Positions 1-6,746 of a stretch of DNA of 64,000 nucleotides are shown piece by piece. The DNA is from Anaerotruncus colihominis (lineage in GTDB: Bacteria; Bacillota; Clostridia; Oscillospirales; Ruminococcaceae). Position 1 is the stretch's first letter; every line of letters begins with the position of its first letter. Position numbers and translations under genes: made by a program. Location of the stretch: NCBI GenBank assembly GCA_025146135.1, contig CP102255.1, forward strand, positions 2,294,001 through 2,358,000. The letters are read 5' to 3'. The notes beneath the pieces were generated by a model. It worked only from the letters and a program-made list of their open reading frames with translations, was not told the origin of the DNA and did no database searches.

Positions 1-58
1 CACATGCGCACAGCAGACGCGCCGCCTCCTCCACAGGCGTCCGTCCACGTTTTATCAT
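1..58 (-). CDS. partial CDS at left edge, unidentified
   Basis: Only the first 19 codons lie in the window, reading MIKRGRTPVEEAARLLCAC from an ATG at 58-56 on the minus strand. A GGAG ribosome site sits 10 bases before it (69-72). The gene lies downstream of the DUF554 gene on the same strand; a short hairpin with arms CCCCGGC (81-87) and GCCGGGG (96-102) lies between them and may be a weak terminator or part of the leader. The peptide is too short to assign a family. Confidence 0.45.
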   Translation of the reverse strand, partial: MIKRGRTPVEEAARLLCAC

Positions 59-178
59 GCTGATGACGCTCCTTTCAAAGCCCCGGCCTTTCGCTGCCGG
101 GGTATCCTGTTCTATGTCCCAGTATACCGGCCCGCCCCCTGTAAGTCAATCGGGGGCATCGCGAAAACCACCGCCGCG

Positions 179-865
179 TCAAATCCCGAACAGGGACAGG
201 ACCCCAACCGCAACCGGCGGGACCAGCAGGGCAGGCAGCAGATTGAGCGTTTTAATCCGCTTGATCTCCAGTATCCCAAGCCCCGAACTGAGAATCAGCA
301 CGCCGCCGACAAGCGACAGTTCCGTCAGCAGATCGGGTGTAAGATACGGCGCGATCACGTTGGCCAGCAGATAGATGCCGCCCTGCCATAAAAAGAGGAC
401 GGCGGCGGCCAGAGCGATCCCAAATCCAAACGTGGAGGAAAGCACAACCGACGAAATCCCGTCGAGGATCGCATTTGTAAACAGGTAGGTATTGTCGCCG
501 TGCAGCGCGCTTTCCATCGGCCCAAGGATAGAAAGCGTACCTGCACAGTACAGCAAAATAGCCGTCGACAACCCCTGCGCCAGATTGGAACCGCCGGAAA
601 TTTTAGAAACGGCCCGCGCAAAGGCCGTATCGAGCGAAAGCTTCGTCCCGATCAGCCCGCCAAGCGCAAGGCTGACGATAAAAAGCACGCGGTATCTGCT
701 GGCGGGCATCGCCTGCACGATGGCATTGATCCCAAGTGCCGTGGCCGCCAGTCCCATGGCGTCCATCATAACGGTTTTATACCGTTCGCCAATCCCTTTT
801 TTGAGCGTGCCGCCCACAGCGCATCCAATCAATATAGCGCCCGCATTTGTTATGGTGCCGATCAT
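179..865 (-). CDS. DUF554 family membrane protein (YqgA-like)
   Basis: A 228-residue, very hydrophobic protein with about six or seven membrane helices. The opening MIGTITNAGAILIGCAVGG, the segment SILGPMESALHGDNTYLFTN near residue 115 and the alternation of long helices with short polar loops are typical of the DUF554/YqgA family. Family members are predicted transport-like inner-membrane proteins with no established substrate. The start ATG at 865 has AAGGAGG about 8 bases upstream. It is divergent from mobA, sharing a 204-base intergenic region. Length matches the family (about 225-240 residues), so the gene looks intact. Confidence 0.85.
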   Translation of the reverse strand: MIGTITNAGAILIGCAVGGTLKKGIGERYKTVMMDAMGLAATALGINAIVQAMPASRYRVLFIVSLALGGLIGTKLSLDTAFARAVSKISGGSNLAQGLSTAILLYCAGTLSILGPMESALHGDNTYLFTNAILDGISSVVLSSTFGFGIALAAAVLFLWQGGIYLLANVIAPYLTPDLLTELSLVGGVLILSSGLGILEIKRIKTLNLLPALLVPPVAVGVLSLFGI

Positions 866-903
866 GTTCGGGTCCTCCTTCGGCTTTACTGTTTAAATAC
901 CCC

Positions 904-932
904 TTGTGTTTTTGCCGGAATCATTTTATGAT
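904..932 (+). promoter_or_regulatory. predicted sigma-A promoter for mobA
   Basis: TTGTGT at 904-909 and TATGAT at 927-932 are separated by exactly 17 bases on the plus strand, upstream of mobA. Fair match to the vegetative consensus; no experimental support. Confidence 0.4.
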
Positions 933-1069
933 AGAATAAACAGCGGCCCGGCGCCGCGCTTGAAAGGATGCGTTTTTATATGTATCAACCGGCTTGCTGC
1001 CGCCGGCCCGAATCGGGCGCGGTTGGTCTGCCAACCCCGTCCGCCCGCGCGGGCGGACGCTGACGCGCC

Positions 1070-1654
1070 GTGGGCGCGCCCGCGCTCGGCGCGCTGGTGC
1101 TCGCCGGGGGCGCGGCCCGCAGGATGCAGGGGCAAAACAAGGCCCTGCTGCGTCTGAAGGGGCGCACCTTTCTCGAGCGCCTCGCCGAAGCGTTTGACGG
1201 CTTTGACGAACGCCTGATTTCAACAAACGACGCGTCATTTGCGGCCGGTTCGCCCTTTGTGCCCGTTGCCGACCGGACGCCCGGACGCGGGCCGCTTGAA
1301 GGGCTTGCGTCTGCATTGACGGTCTGCAAAAGCGACGGGCTTGTTGTGGCGGCCTGCGACATGCCTCTTTTTTCCGCAGATCTGGCGCGTTTTCTCGCGC
1401 AGGCGGCGCAGGGCCATCCAGCCGCCGCCTGCGAGGACCGCGCGGGACGGCTGCACCCGCTCTGCGGCGTTTACATGAAAACGTGCCTGCCCGCGCTCGA
1501 CGCCGCGCTCGGTCAGGGACGGCTGCGCATGATGGACGCGTTTTACGCAATCGGCGGCGCTGCCGTCCCGCTGGGCGGCACCGCGTTTGCGGACAGCGTG
1601 CTGACGAATATCAACACCCCCGACGCGCTTGAGAAGCTGATTGACACGCCTTAA
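1070..1654 (+). CDS. mobA: molybdenum cofactor guanylyltransferase (MobA-like NTP transferase)
   Basis: A 194-residue nucleotidyltransferase that by family would transfer GMP from GTP to molybdopterin to make the MGD form of the cofactor in the cytoplasm. The N-terminal nucleotide-binding signature LVLAGGAARRMQGQNKALL (about residues 10-28) has the G-G and R-M positions of the family and the KAL that follows; PVADRTPGRGPLEGLASAL and VVAACDMPLF are the other MobA blocks (D of the ACDMP motif binds metal). The chosen start is GTG at 1070, the first start after an in-frame TGA at 1061-1063; family alignment supports it. No strong ribosome site precedes it. No molybdoenzyme genes are in the window, so the target enzyme is unknown. 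A cytidylyl- or other MobA-like role cannot be excluded. Confidence 0.8.
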   Translation: MGAPALGALVLAGGAARRMQGQNKALLRLKGRTFLERLAEAFDGFDERLISTNDASFAAGSPFVPVADRTPGRGPLEGLASALTVCKSDGLVVAACDMPLFSADLARFLAQAAQGHPAAACEDRAGRLHPLCGVYMKTCLPALDAALGQGRLRMMDAFYAIGGAAVPLGGTAFADSVLTNINTPDALEKLIDTP

Positions 1655-1679
1655 AAACAGAACCGGCTTGTACGTCACA

Positions 1680-1723
1680 GGCGGGCGGGCCGGCAAACGC
1701 CGGCCCGCCCGCCTTCGTTTTTT
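1680..1723. terminator. strong intrinsic terminator after mobA
   Basis: A 15-bp perfect GC stem (1680-1694 with 1699-1713) with an AAAC loop, followed by TTCGTTTTTT. It ends the mobA transcript and separates it from the convergent ferritin gene. Confidence 0.9.
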
Positions 1724-1742
1724 CACCCTTCGCGCCAGCGCG

Positions 1743-2255
1743 TCACAGCGTCAGCGTCGGAGCCGCGTATGTGCGCGCCGCCAGCTCGCTGTCCAGCATA
1801 TACAGCGCCTTGGGGTCGGAGCCGTAAAGCTCCATCTTGCGGACCAGGTCGCCGGCGTTTTTCTCCTCCTCGCCCTGCTCCTTGACAAACCAATCGAGGA
1901 ACTGCACCGTGCGGTAATCCTTGACTGTATGCGCCGCGTCATAAATGTTGTTGATCAGCCCGGTTACATAGCGTTCATGCTCCAGGCTGGCGCTCAGGAC
2001 TGAGGCGTAATCCGCGAACTTACCAATTGGCTGTTCGACCGCCTCCAGCGTCACCACAGCGTCATTGTTCTGCATATACTTCATGAACAGCAGCGCGTGA
2101 TCGCGCTCCTCCTGCGCCTGTACGCTGTACCAGTTGGCAAAGCCGTCAAGCCCCTGCTGTGTGAAGTAGTTGGAAAAGGACAGGTAGAGATACGCTGAAT
2201 AAAACTCCTTATTGATCTGTGTGTTTAAAAGCTTTGCTACTTTTTCGTCCAGCAT
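1743..2255 (-). CDS. ftnA: non-heme ferritin
   Basis: A 170-residue four-helix ferritin that oxidises Fe(II) and stores it as a mineral core in a 24-mer cytoplasmic shell. The ferroxidase ligands are all visible: E17, E50 and H53 (in AQEERDH), E94 (in SLEHERY) and Q127 (in VKEQGEEEK). Start ATG at 2255 with AAAGGGG upstream. Length is normal for bacterial FtnA. It is convergent with mobA and probably transcribed from the 2256-2282 gap or with the YbjQ-like gene behind it. In an anaerobe it would serve iron storage and peroxide detoxification (inference). Confidence 0.93.
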   Translation of the reverse strand: MLDEKVAKLLNTQINKEFYSAYLYLSFSNYFTQQGLDGFANWYSVQAQEERDHALLFMKYMQNNDAVVTLEAVEQPIGKFADYASVLSASLEHERYVTGLINNIYDAAHTVKDYRTVQFLDWFVKEQGEEEKNAGDLVRKMELYGSDPKALYMLDSELAARTYAAPTLTL

Positions 2256-2282
2256 TGCATGATGCCCCTTTCGTTTTTTGTC

Positions 2283-2594
2283 TTATTTAAATTTCACCGC
2301 TGTCCCGTAGGCCATCACCTCGGCCGCGCCCTGCATCACCGAGGCGGACGAATACCGCACAGCGACAACGGCGTCCGCGCCGAGCGCCTGCGCTTCGTCG
2401 ACCATGCGCTGTGTAGCGATGCTGCGCGCCTCGTTCATCATATCGGTGTATGATTTCAGCTCGCCGCCGACGAGCGTTTTAAAGCCCTGGGTGATATCCC
2501 TGCCAATGTTTTTGGACTGGATGGTACTGCCCTTGACAAGGCCGAGCATCTCCAGCTCGCGGCCGGACACAGTTTCTGTGGTAACAAGCAGCAT
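2283..2594 (-). CDS. YbjQ/UPF0145 family protein
   Basis: A 103-residue protein with the family opening LLVTTETVSGRELEMLGLVKG, the central NIGRDITQGFKTLVGGELKSYT block and the closing ALGADAVVAVRYSSASVM. UPF0145 (heavy-metal-binding-domain-like) proteins form pentameric rings; their function is not established. ATG at 2594 is preceded by AAGGAG. It lies 27 bases upstream of the ferritin gene on the same strand, so the two may be cotranscribed. Confidence 0.85.
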   Translation of the reverse strand: MLLVTTETVSGRELEMLGLVKGSTIQSKNIGRDITQGFKTLVGGELKSYTDMMNEARSIATQRMVDEAQALGADAVVAVRYSSASVMQGAAEVMAYGTAVKFK

Positions 2595-2701
2595 AGAATC
2601 GTCTCCTTTTTGCCAAAATTGCAGACAGTATCGTGTCCACGCCTTTATTATAGTCCGCCGAGGCCCTGATTACAAGCCGCAAAATACGCGCCGCCCCCAC
2701 C

Positions 2702-2739
2702 AATGAAAAAGCCATGCCGTGCGGCATGGCTTTTTCATT
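2702..2739. terminator. bidirectional intrinsic terminator
   Basis: Perfect 17-base arms (2702-2718 and 2723-2739) around a GTGC loop, with GC core GCCATGCC and A/T tails on both sides. The minus-strand copy overlaps the last codons of the XRE regulator gene, whose transcript it would end. Confidence 0.9.
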
Positions 2740-2947
2740 GGTATGACGCGGGATTATCTGTCAATCCAAGCAAATAATCGATACTCGTATGATGAAACGA
2801 AGCGAGCTTGATCAACGTCTGTGTCGGAATATTGATTTTGCCAAGCTCATAGTCAGAATATGTAGTCTGCGAGACATGCAGGATCTCCGCCATATCCTTC
2901 TGCGATAAATCCTTATCCTCTCTCATATTTCTGATTCGTTCGTTCAT
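2735..2947 (-). CDS. small XRE-family HTH regulator
   Basis: A 70-residue protein that is almost only a Cro/CI-type helix-turn-helix: MNERIRNMREDKDLSQKDMA, then the recognition segment VSQTTYSDYELGKINIPT. No sensor or metal-binding extension. The start was set at the ATG 2947-2945 because GAGG lies 8 bases upstream; the GTG three codons earlier has no site. It is divergent from a 69-residue gene, and the gap between them holds repeated half-sites that may be its operator. Target genes unknown. Confidence 0.85.
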   Translation of the reverse strand: MNERIRNMREDKDLSQKDMAEILHVSQTTYSDYELGKINIPTQTLIKLASFHHTSIDYLLGLTDNPASYQ

Positions 2948-2996
2948 GCCGATCACCTCATATCCTATTTAACCACAGCCAAATGTAAAATTTCAG

Positions 2997-3048
2997 TTTT
3001 AACGGTATTTACGGTAAAACCTGAATCGGAGCGTAACAGCCGTTAAAA
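2997..3048. promoter_or_regulatory. candidate operator between the XRE gene and the small gene
   Basis: An inverted pair TTTTAACGG (2997-3005) and CCGTTAAAA (3040-3048) flanks a third related palindrome TTTACGGTAAA (3008-3018). The whole cluster is in the divergent intergenic region, the usual place for an autoregulated XRE repressor operator. Assignment is inferred from position and symmetry only. Confidence 0.4.
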
Positions 3049-3066
3049 TGGAACCGAGGTGATCGT

Positions 3067-3276
3067 ATGGAATTATACAAGGAAATCCTGGTCAATGTCC
3101 TGCAAAGGCAGCAGGTGCGCGTGCTGTTCCCGCGCCTGAAAATCAGCGCCCGGGAGATTGTCGGAATGGAATGCTACAAGGCCCTGCGAAAAATCCGTGC
3201 AATTCTCGCGGACGACCGCCTGAACGACGCGGAGTGCTTCCAAAAAATCGAGGAAATCGTCCAGGTGTTTGATTAG
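3067..3276 (+). CDS. small conserved-looking protein, unknown function
   Basis: A 69-residue soluble protein starting MELYKEILVNVLQRQQVRVL and ending EECFQKIEEIVQVF-like (ECFQKIEEIVQVFD). It has no signal, membrane helix or cysteine pair, and is predicted mostly helical. ATG at 3067 is preceded by GAGGTGATCGT. It faces away from the XRE regulator and could be its regulated partner, but no family was recognised. Confidence 0.6.
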   Translation: MELYKEILVNVLQRQQVRVLFPRLKISAREIVGMECYKALRKIRAILADDRLNDAECFQKIEEIVQVFD

Positions 3277-3324
3277 ATGCACGTCGGCTGCGGCGGCCGG
3301 CACGATTTCGGCTGACGGGAAGGA

Positions 3325-3353
3325 TTGACAAGCGCGGCTGGCGGGGCTATACT
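3325..3353 (+). promoter_or_regulatory. sigma-A promoter of the ECF S component operon
   Basis: TTGACA (3325-3330), 17-base spacer, TATACT (3348-3353). Near-perfect match; transcription would start around 3360, giving a leader of about 135 bases. Confidence 0.8.
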
Positions 3354-3490
3354 AAAATTATTCCCGCCGCCATGAAGACGGCGCTCAATCGACACAATGA
3401 AAGAGCCAGGAAGGCCGGGCCGCAGAAGCAGCCTGTCATTCCCGCGCTCTTTTTTTGTCTGCGCGGACATCTTTTGATTTTTGGGAGGAA
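3354..3490 (+). ncRNA. structured leader with terminator-like end, unassigned riboswitch candidate
   Basis: Between promoter and gene there are about 135 untranslated bases. A first stem pairs CGCCG (3365-3369) with CGGCG (3379-3383). A second long-range helix pairs AAAGAGC (3400-3406) with GCTCTTT (3446-3452), which runs straight into a T-tract (3450-3456). The loop of this helix is GC-rich and can fold further. This is the layout of a transcription attenuator. It does not match the THF, TPP, preQ1 or cobalamin consensus motifs I know. Class and ligand are unknown. Confidence 0.5.
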
Positions 3491-3495
3491 TCATC

Positions 3496-4029
3496 TTGAA
3501 CAAAACCGCTACGCAAAAGCTCATGACCGCCGCGCTCTGCCTTGCGCTGGGGCTGCTGCTGCCCTCCATGTTCCACATGATCGGCGCGGGCACCGTTTTT
3601 CTGCCGATGCACATCCCCGTACTGCTGTGCGGGATGCTCTGCGGCGGGGCGTATGGCGCCGCTGTCGGCGCGATCGTCCCGCTGCTTTCATCTCTGCTGA
3701 CGGGCATGCCGCCGATTTTCCCCGTCGCGCCGGCGATGATGTTCGAGCTGTGCGCCTATGGGCTGCTCTCCGGGCTTTTCTACCACAGCCTGCGCCGCAA
3801 CGTCTACCTGTCCCTGATCGGCGCGATGCTCGGCGGACGCGTCGTCTCCGGTATCGCCAATGCGGTGTTTATGGGCATGGCTGATAAGCCCTATGGCTTC
3901 TCCGCGTTCCTCTCCGGCGCGTTTGTGACGGCGCTGCCCGGCATCCTGCTTCAATTGATCGTCATCCCCCTGCTTGTGCTTGCCCTGCAAAAAGCCGGCC
4001 TGGCGGGCCGTACCGCCGCCGCGCGTTAA
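3496..4029 (+). CDS. ECF transporter S component, substrate unknown
   Basis: A 177-residue membrane protein with about six helices. The blocks FHMIGAGTVFLPMHIPVLLC and PLLSSLLTGMPPIFPVAPAM followed by FELCAYGLLSG mark a substrate-binding S subunit of an energy-coupling-factor vitamin transporter; it would need shared EcfA/A'/T subunits, which are not in the window apart from the dedicated cobalt set. The LPMHIP/TGMPP type occurs in S components predicted for pantothenate- or pyridoxine-like substrates, but I cannot fix the substrate. Start is TTG at 3496 with GGGAGG 7 bases upstream. It is first in an operon with a methyltransferase 17 bases downstream and is preceded by a structured leader. 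Confidence 0.8.
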   Translation: MNKTATQKLMTAALCLALGLLLPSMFHMIGAGTVFLPMHIPVLLCGMLCGGAYGAAVGAIVPLLSSLLTGMPPIFPVAPAMMFELCAYGLLSGLFYHSLRRNVYLSLIGAMLGGRVVSGIANAVFMGMADKPYGFSAFLSGAFVTALPGILLQLIVIPLLVLALQKAGLAGRTAAAR

Positions 4030-4046
4030 GAAAGGAGCCGCCCTCT

Positions 4047-4634
4047 ATGTTTGAAATCGAACAGGTACGCGGTTATTTTGACGAACGCGCGTCCCAATGG
4101 GACGCCGTTTGTTCCCACGACCGGTACAAGCTTGCCGCCGTCGTTACACTGGCGCGCGTCACGCCCGGCGCGCGCGTGCTCGATATTGCCTGCGGCACGG
4201 GCGTGCTCTTTGATGAGCTGCTTTCACGCAATCCCGCGTCTGTGCTCGGCGTGGACCTGTCGCCGAATATGATCGCGCAGGCACAGCAAAAGCACCGTGA
4301 CCCGCGCCTGCAAACGCTGGCCGCCGACCTGTTCGACGTGGAGGAAACGGGTTTCGATACGGCGATCATTTACAGCGCCTATCCACATTTTCCCGATAAA
4401 CAGCGCCTTGCGCAGAAGGTATGCGCAATGCTCGCGCCGGGCGGCCGTTTTCTGATTGCGCACAGCGAAGGCCGCCAAACCATCAACGGCCGGCACGGCG
4501 GCAGCGCCTCCCTCATTTCGATGCCGCTGCGTCCCGCCCGCGAGGAGGCGGCCGCGTGGGAACCCTTCTTTCAAATCGATATGGTCGCCGATACGCCGGA
4601 CCTGTACTTCATTTCCGGCACGGCTGACAAGTAA
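4047..4634 (+). CDS. class I SAM-dependent methyltransferase
   Basis: A 195-residue Rossmann-fold methyltransferase. SAM-binding motif I is VLDIACGTGVLFDELL (about residues 43-58); the acidic end of strand 2 is VLGVDLSPNMI; motif II region is DTAIIYSAYPHF; motif III is LAPGGRFLIAHS. ATG at 4047 with AAAGGAG upstream. It is the second gene behind the ECF S component, which suggests that it modifies or consumes the imported compound (inference). Substrate unknown. Confidence 0.85.
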   Translation: MFEIEQVRGYFDERASQWDAVCSHDRYKLAAVVTLARVTPGARVLDIACGTGVLFDELLSRNPASVLGVDLSPNMIAQAQQKHRDPRLQTLAADLFDVEETGFDTAIIYSAYPHFPDKQRLAQKVCAMLAPGGRFLIAHSEGRQTINGRHGGSASLISMPLRPAREEAAAWEPFFQIDMVADTPDLYFISGTADK

Positions 4635-4670
4635 AAAGAGGCCGCCGGCTGTTGCCGGCGGCCTCTTTTT
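4633..4670. terminator. bidirectional terminator
   Basis: Perfect arms 4633-4649 and 4654-4670 with core GAGGCCGCCGGC, loop TGTT, and A/T runs on both flanks. It ends the methyltransferase on the plus strand and the hydrogenase gene on the minus strand. Confidence 0.93.
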
Positions 4671-4678
4671 TGACCGCG

Positions 4679-6187
4679 TCAGTCGTTAAGCAGACTGAGC
4701 GTGATTTCATATTTGGAATCAAGCGCGTTCTTTTCAGGCGCTTCCCCCTTATACTTTGTAACGGCCGCGGATGATTTGGCCACCGGCTGGAGCGTACCGG
4801 CGCCGGCCACACAGCCGCCGGGGCACGCCATGCCTTCCAGCAGGAACCCGTCGTATTTGCCGGCCTTCGCGAGCATGAGCAGCTTGCGGCATTCGCGCAA
4901 TCCCTGCGCCGACGCGATCTTCACCTCGCGTTCGGGGTCGAGCCGCTTGATCGCGTCCGACACAGCCTGGGCGACGCCGCCGCTGACCGCGAAGCCGCGC
5001 CCCGCCGCGGTCGCTTCCTGGAGCGGCTTTTCCTCCTTGATGTCGCCGAACTTGACGCCCTTGGCGACAAACATACCCATCAATTCCTCAAACGTCAGCA
5101 CAAAATCGACGTCGCTGCGGATGGTGCGGCGGCTGGCCTCCAACTTTTTGGCCGAGCACGGGCCGACAAAGACGATCTTGCAGCCCTTGTGCTCCTTCTT
5201 CTGCAAACGCGCTGTCAAAACCATCGGCGTCAGCGCCATCGAAATATACGGCGCGAGCGTCGGGAACAGCTTTTTTGCCATCACCGACCACGACGGGCAG
5301 CAGGAGGTCGCCATAAACGGCTGTTCCTCCGGGACGGCGCGCATAAAGTCCTTGGCCTCCTCGATGGTGCACAGGTCTGCGCCGATTGCCACCTCGACCA
5401 CGCTGTCGAAGCCAAGCTGCTTCATGGCGGCGGTGAACTTTTCAGGCGTCATCGCCGGACCGAACTGGCCGACAAACGCCGGGGCGACAATCGCAATCAC
5501 ACGGTCGCCCTTTTTGATCGACTGGATCACCTGGAAAATCTGCCCCTTGTCCGAAATGGCGCCAAACGGGCAATTGACAATGCACATGCCGCATGAAACG
5601 CACTTGTCGTAATCGATCACGGCGCGGCCGTGCTCGTCGCTCGAAATGGCGTCCATACCGCACGCGCTGGCGCACGGGCGCTCCAGCTTCAAAATCGCCC
5701 CATACGGGCAAACCTCGGCGCAGCGGCCGCATTTGATGCATTTTTCCTGATCGATCACGGATTTACCGTGTACGATGGAAACAGCGTCCCGCGGGCAGAC
5801 CTCCTTGCAGGGATGCGCCAGACAGCCCTGACAGCAGTCCGTCACACGGTACTGCTTTTCCGGGCAGGCATTGCAGGCAAATTTAATGATATTGACAAGC
5901 GGCGGATCATAGTACTTCTCCGCGACTGCGCTCTGGTTGATTCCCATAGAAACAGGCGCGTGCTCGTCCATCGGGCGCAGCGGCAGGCCGATGGCAAGGC
6001 GCAGGCGCTCTCCGACAATCGCGCGCTCCAGAAAAATGGAGTCGCGGTACTGCGCCGTCTCTCCATGGACAATCTTGTACGGCAGGCCCTCGATTCGCGA
6101 ATAATCGCCGCCCTCATATGCCAGGCGCGCAACCTCTGTAAATACCTTTCGCCTGATATCCGTCACCGATGTATAAATGCCCCTCAT
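4679..6187 (-). CDS. [FeFe] hydrogenase-like protein, group B type
   Basis: A 502-residue iron-sulfur protein. The N-terminal half carries many cysteines in ferredoxin patterns: CNACPEKQ..DCCQGC..PCKEVCP, CIKCGRCAEVCP and CVSCGMCIVNCP, i.e. several [4Fe4S] clusters. The C-terminal half is an H-cluster domain: TSCCPSW (T294-W300), GPCSAKK (C344) and EGMACPGGC with C455 and C459. These replace the group A motifs TSCCPGW/MPCxxKxxE/ExMACPGGCxxGGGQP with the group B variants. Group B enzymes are found in anaerobic Firmicutes; their physiological role (H2 production or sensing) is not settled. The ATG at 6187 was chosen over a start 11 codons upstream because GGAAGGAG lies 8 bases before it. It stands alone, with no hydE/F/G maturase or electron-partner genes nearby. 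Confidence 0.9.
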   Translation of the reverse strand: MRGIYTSVTDIRRKVFTEVARLAYEGGDYSRIEGLPYKIVHGETAQYRDSIFLERAIVGERLRLAIGLPLRPMDEHAPVSMGINQSAVAEKYYDPPLVNIIKFACNACPEKQYRVTDCCQGCLAHPCKEVCPRDAVSIVHGKSVIDQEKCIKCGRCAEVCPYGAILKLERPCASACGMDAISSDEHGRAVIDYDKCVSCGMCIVNCPFGAISDKGQIFQVIQSIKKGDRVIAIVAPAFVGQFGPAMTPEKFTAAMKQLGFDSVVEVAIGADLCTIEEAKDFMRAVPEEQPFMATSCCPSWSVMAKKLFPTLAPYISMALTPMVLTARLQKKEHKGCKIVFVGPCSAKKLEASRRTIRSDVDFVLTFEELMGMFVAKGVKFGDIKEEKPLQEATAAGRGFAVSGGVAQAVSDAIKRLDPEREVKIASAQGLRECRKLLMLAKAGKYDGFLLEGMACPGGCVAGAGTLQPVAKSSAAVTKYKGEAPEKNALDSKYEITLSLLND

Positions 6188-6244
6188 TTTGCAGCTCCTT
6201 CCAGTTTTGTCGCGGGTCATATCTCATATCGTCATACAGCAACT

Positions 6245-6273
6245 ATTATTTAACATAATGATGCTCTTGTCAA
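6245..6273 (-). promoter_or_regulatory. promoter of the hydrogenase gene
   Basis: On the minus strand TTGACA (6273-6268), 17-base spacer, AATAAT (6250-6245). Two TTAACA-type half-sites lie close by: TTTAACA at about 6250-6256 and TTTAACAA at about 6288-6295. They resemble halves of the Rex redox-repressor site TTGTTAAnnnnTTAACAA, but no full palindrome is present. Confidence 0.6.
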
Positions 6274-6502
6274 CAGTCTGCGCTATGTTTAACAAAAAAT
6301 ACGCACAATGGTAATTTTTTCATATAATCTGTTATTTCTTACAGATAAACACGATAAATTAATCTCGAAAAAGTTCTGATAAAACATTTCAAAAAAAGTC
6401 TTTCCTTTTACAGGAGAATTTGGTACAATTGGTATAATCAGTATGATTTTAATATGTCTTTAATCTTGATATAATATTTTTTATAAAAATCAAAATTAGA
6501 GG

Positions 6503-6531
6503 TTGACAAAAAATGCAGATTGCTGTATACT
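6503..6531 (+). promoter_or_regulatory. sigma-A promoter upstream of the chemotaxis receptor
   Basis: TTGACA (6503-6508), 17-base spacer, TATACT (6526-6531). Transcription would begin within the AGAC repeat that follows. Confidence 0.8.
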
Positions 6532-6534
6532 TAG

Positions 6535-6636
6535 ACAGACAGACAGACAGAATAAAGTCTGTCTGTCTGTTGTGGATAAAATAAAAAAAGCATCTCCCTG
6601 TTTTCCTGACAGGGGAGGTGCTTTTTGTCTTTTTTA
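6535..6636 (+). ncRNA. short hairpin-plus-terminator leader or small RNA
   Basis: Immediately after the promoter a 14-bp perfect helix is formed by tetranucleotide repeats: (ACAG)n at 6535-6548 pairs with (CTGT)n at 6557-6570. It is followed by an intrinsic terminator with arms 6585-6600 and 6610-6626 and a T-rich tail (6622-6635). About 110 bases remain to the receptor gene, holding two more helices (GATACG 6644-6649 with CGTATC 6666-6671; AAAGCGGAC 6701-6709 with GTCCGCTTT 6715-6723). Either this is a stand-alone small RNA of about 95 bases or an attenuated leader for the receptor. No known family was recognised; in particular the GGGACGCAAAGCC core of c-di-GMP-I riboswitches is absent. The rest of the 6188-6502 gap is AT-rich and otherwise empty. 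Confidence 0.5.
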
Positions 6637-6746
6637 CAAAAAAGATACGAGCTGAGCAAGCCAAACGTATCAGGATCGCCCGACAGCCTAAACGCGGCAA
6701 AAAGCGGACGGTGTGTCCGCTTTGAAAAAGAAGGAGGTAAATCGTC

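Noticed and set aside
921..1550. 209-codon minus-strand frame opposite mobA
   Set aside because: Arg/Ala-rich product typical of antisense frames in GC-rich genes; mobA motifs are clear.
6534..6571. AGAC repeats as a CRISPR or iteron array
   Set aside because: Tetranucleotide repeats only, arranged as one hairpin directly after a promoter.
6640..6746. c-di-GMP-I riboswitch before the chemotaxis receptor
   Set aside because: GCC...CCTAAAC-like words occur, but the GGGACGCAAAGCC core and the three-way junction are missing.
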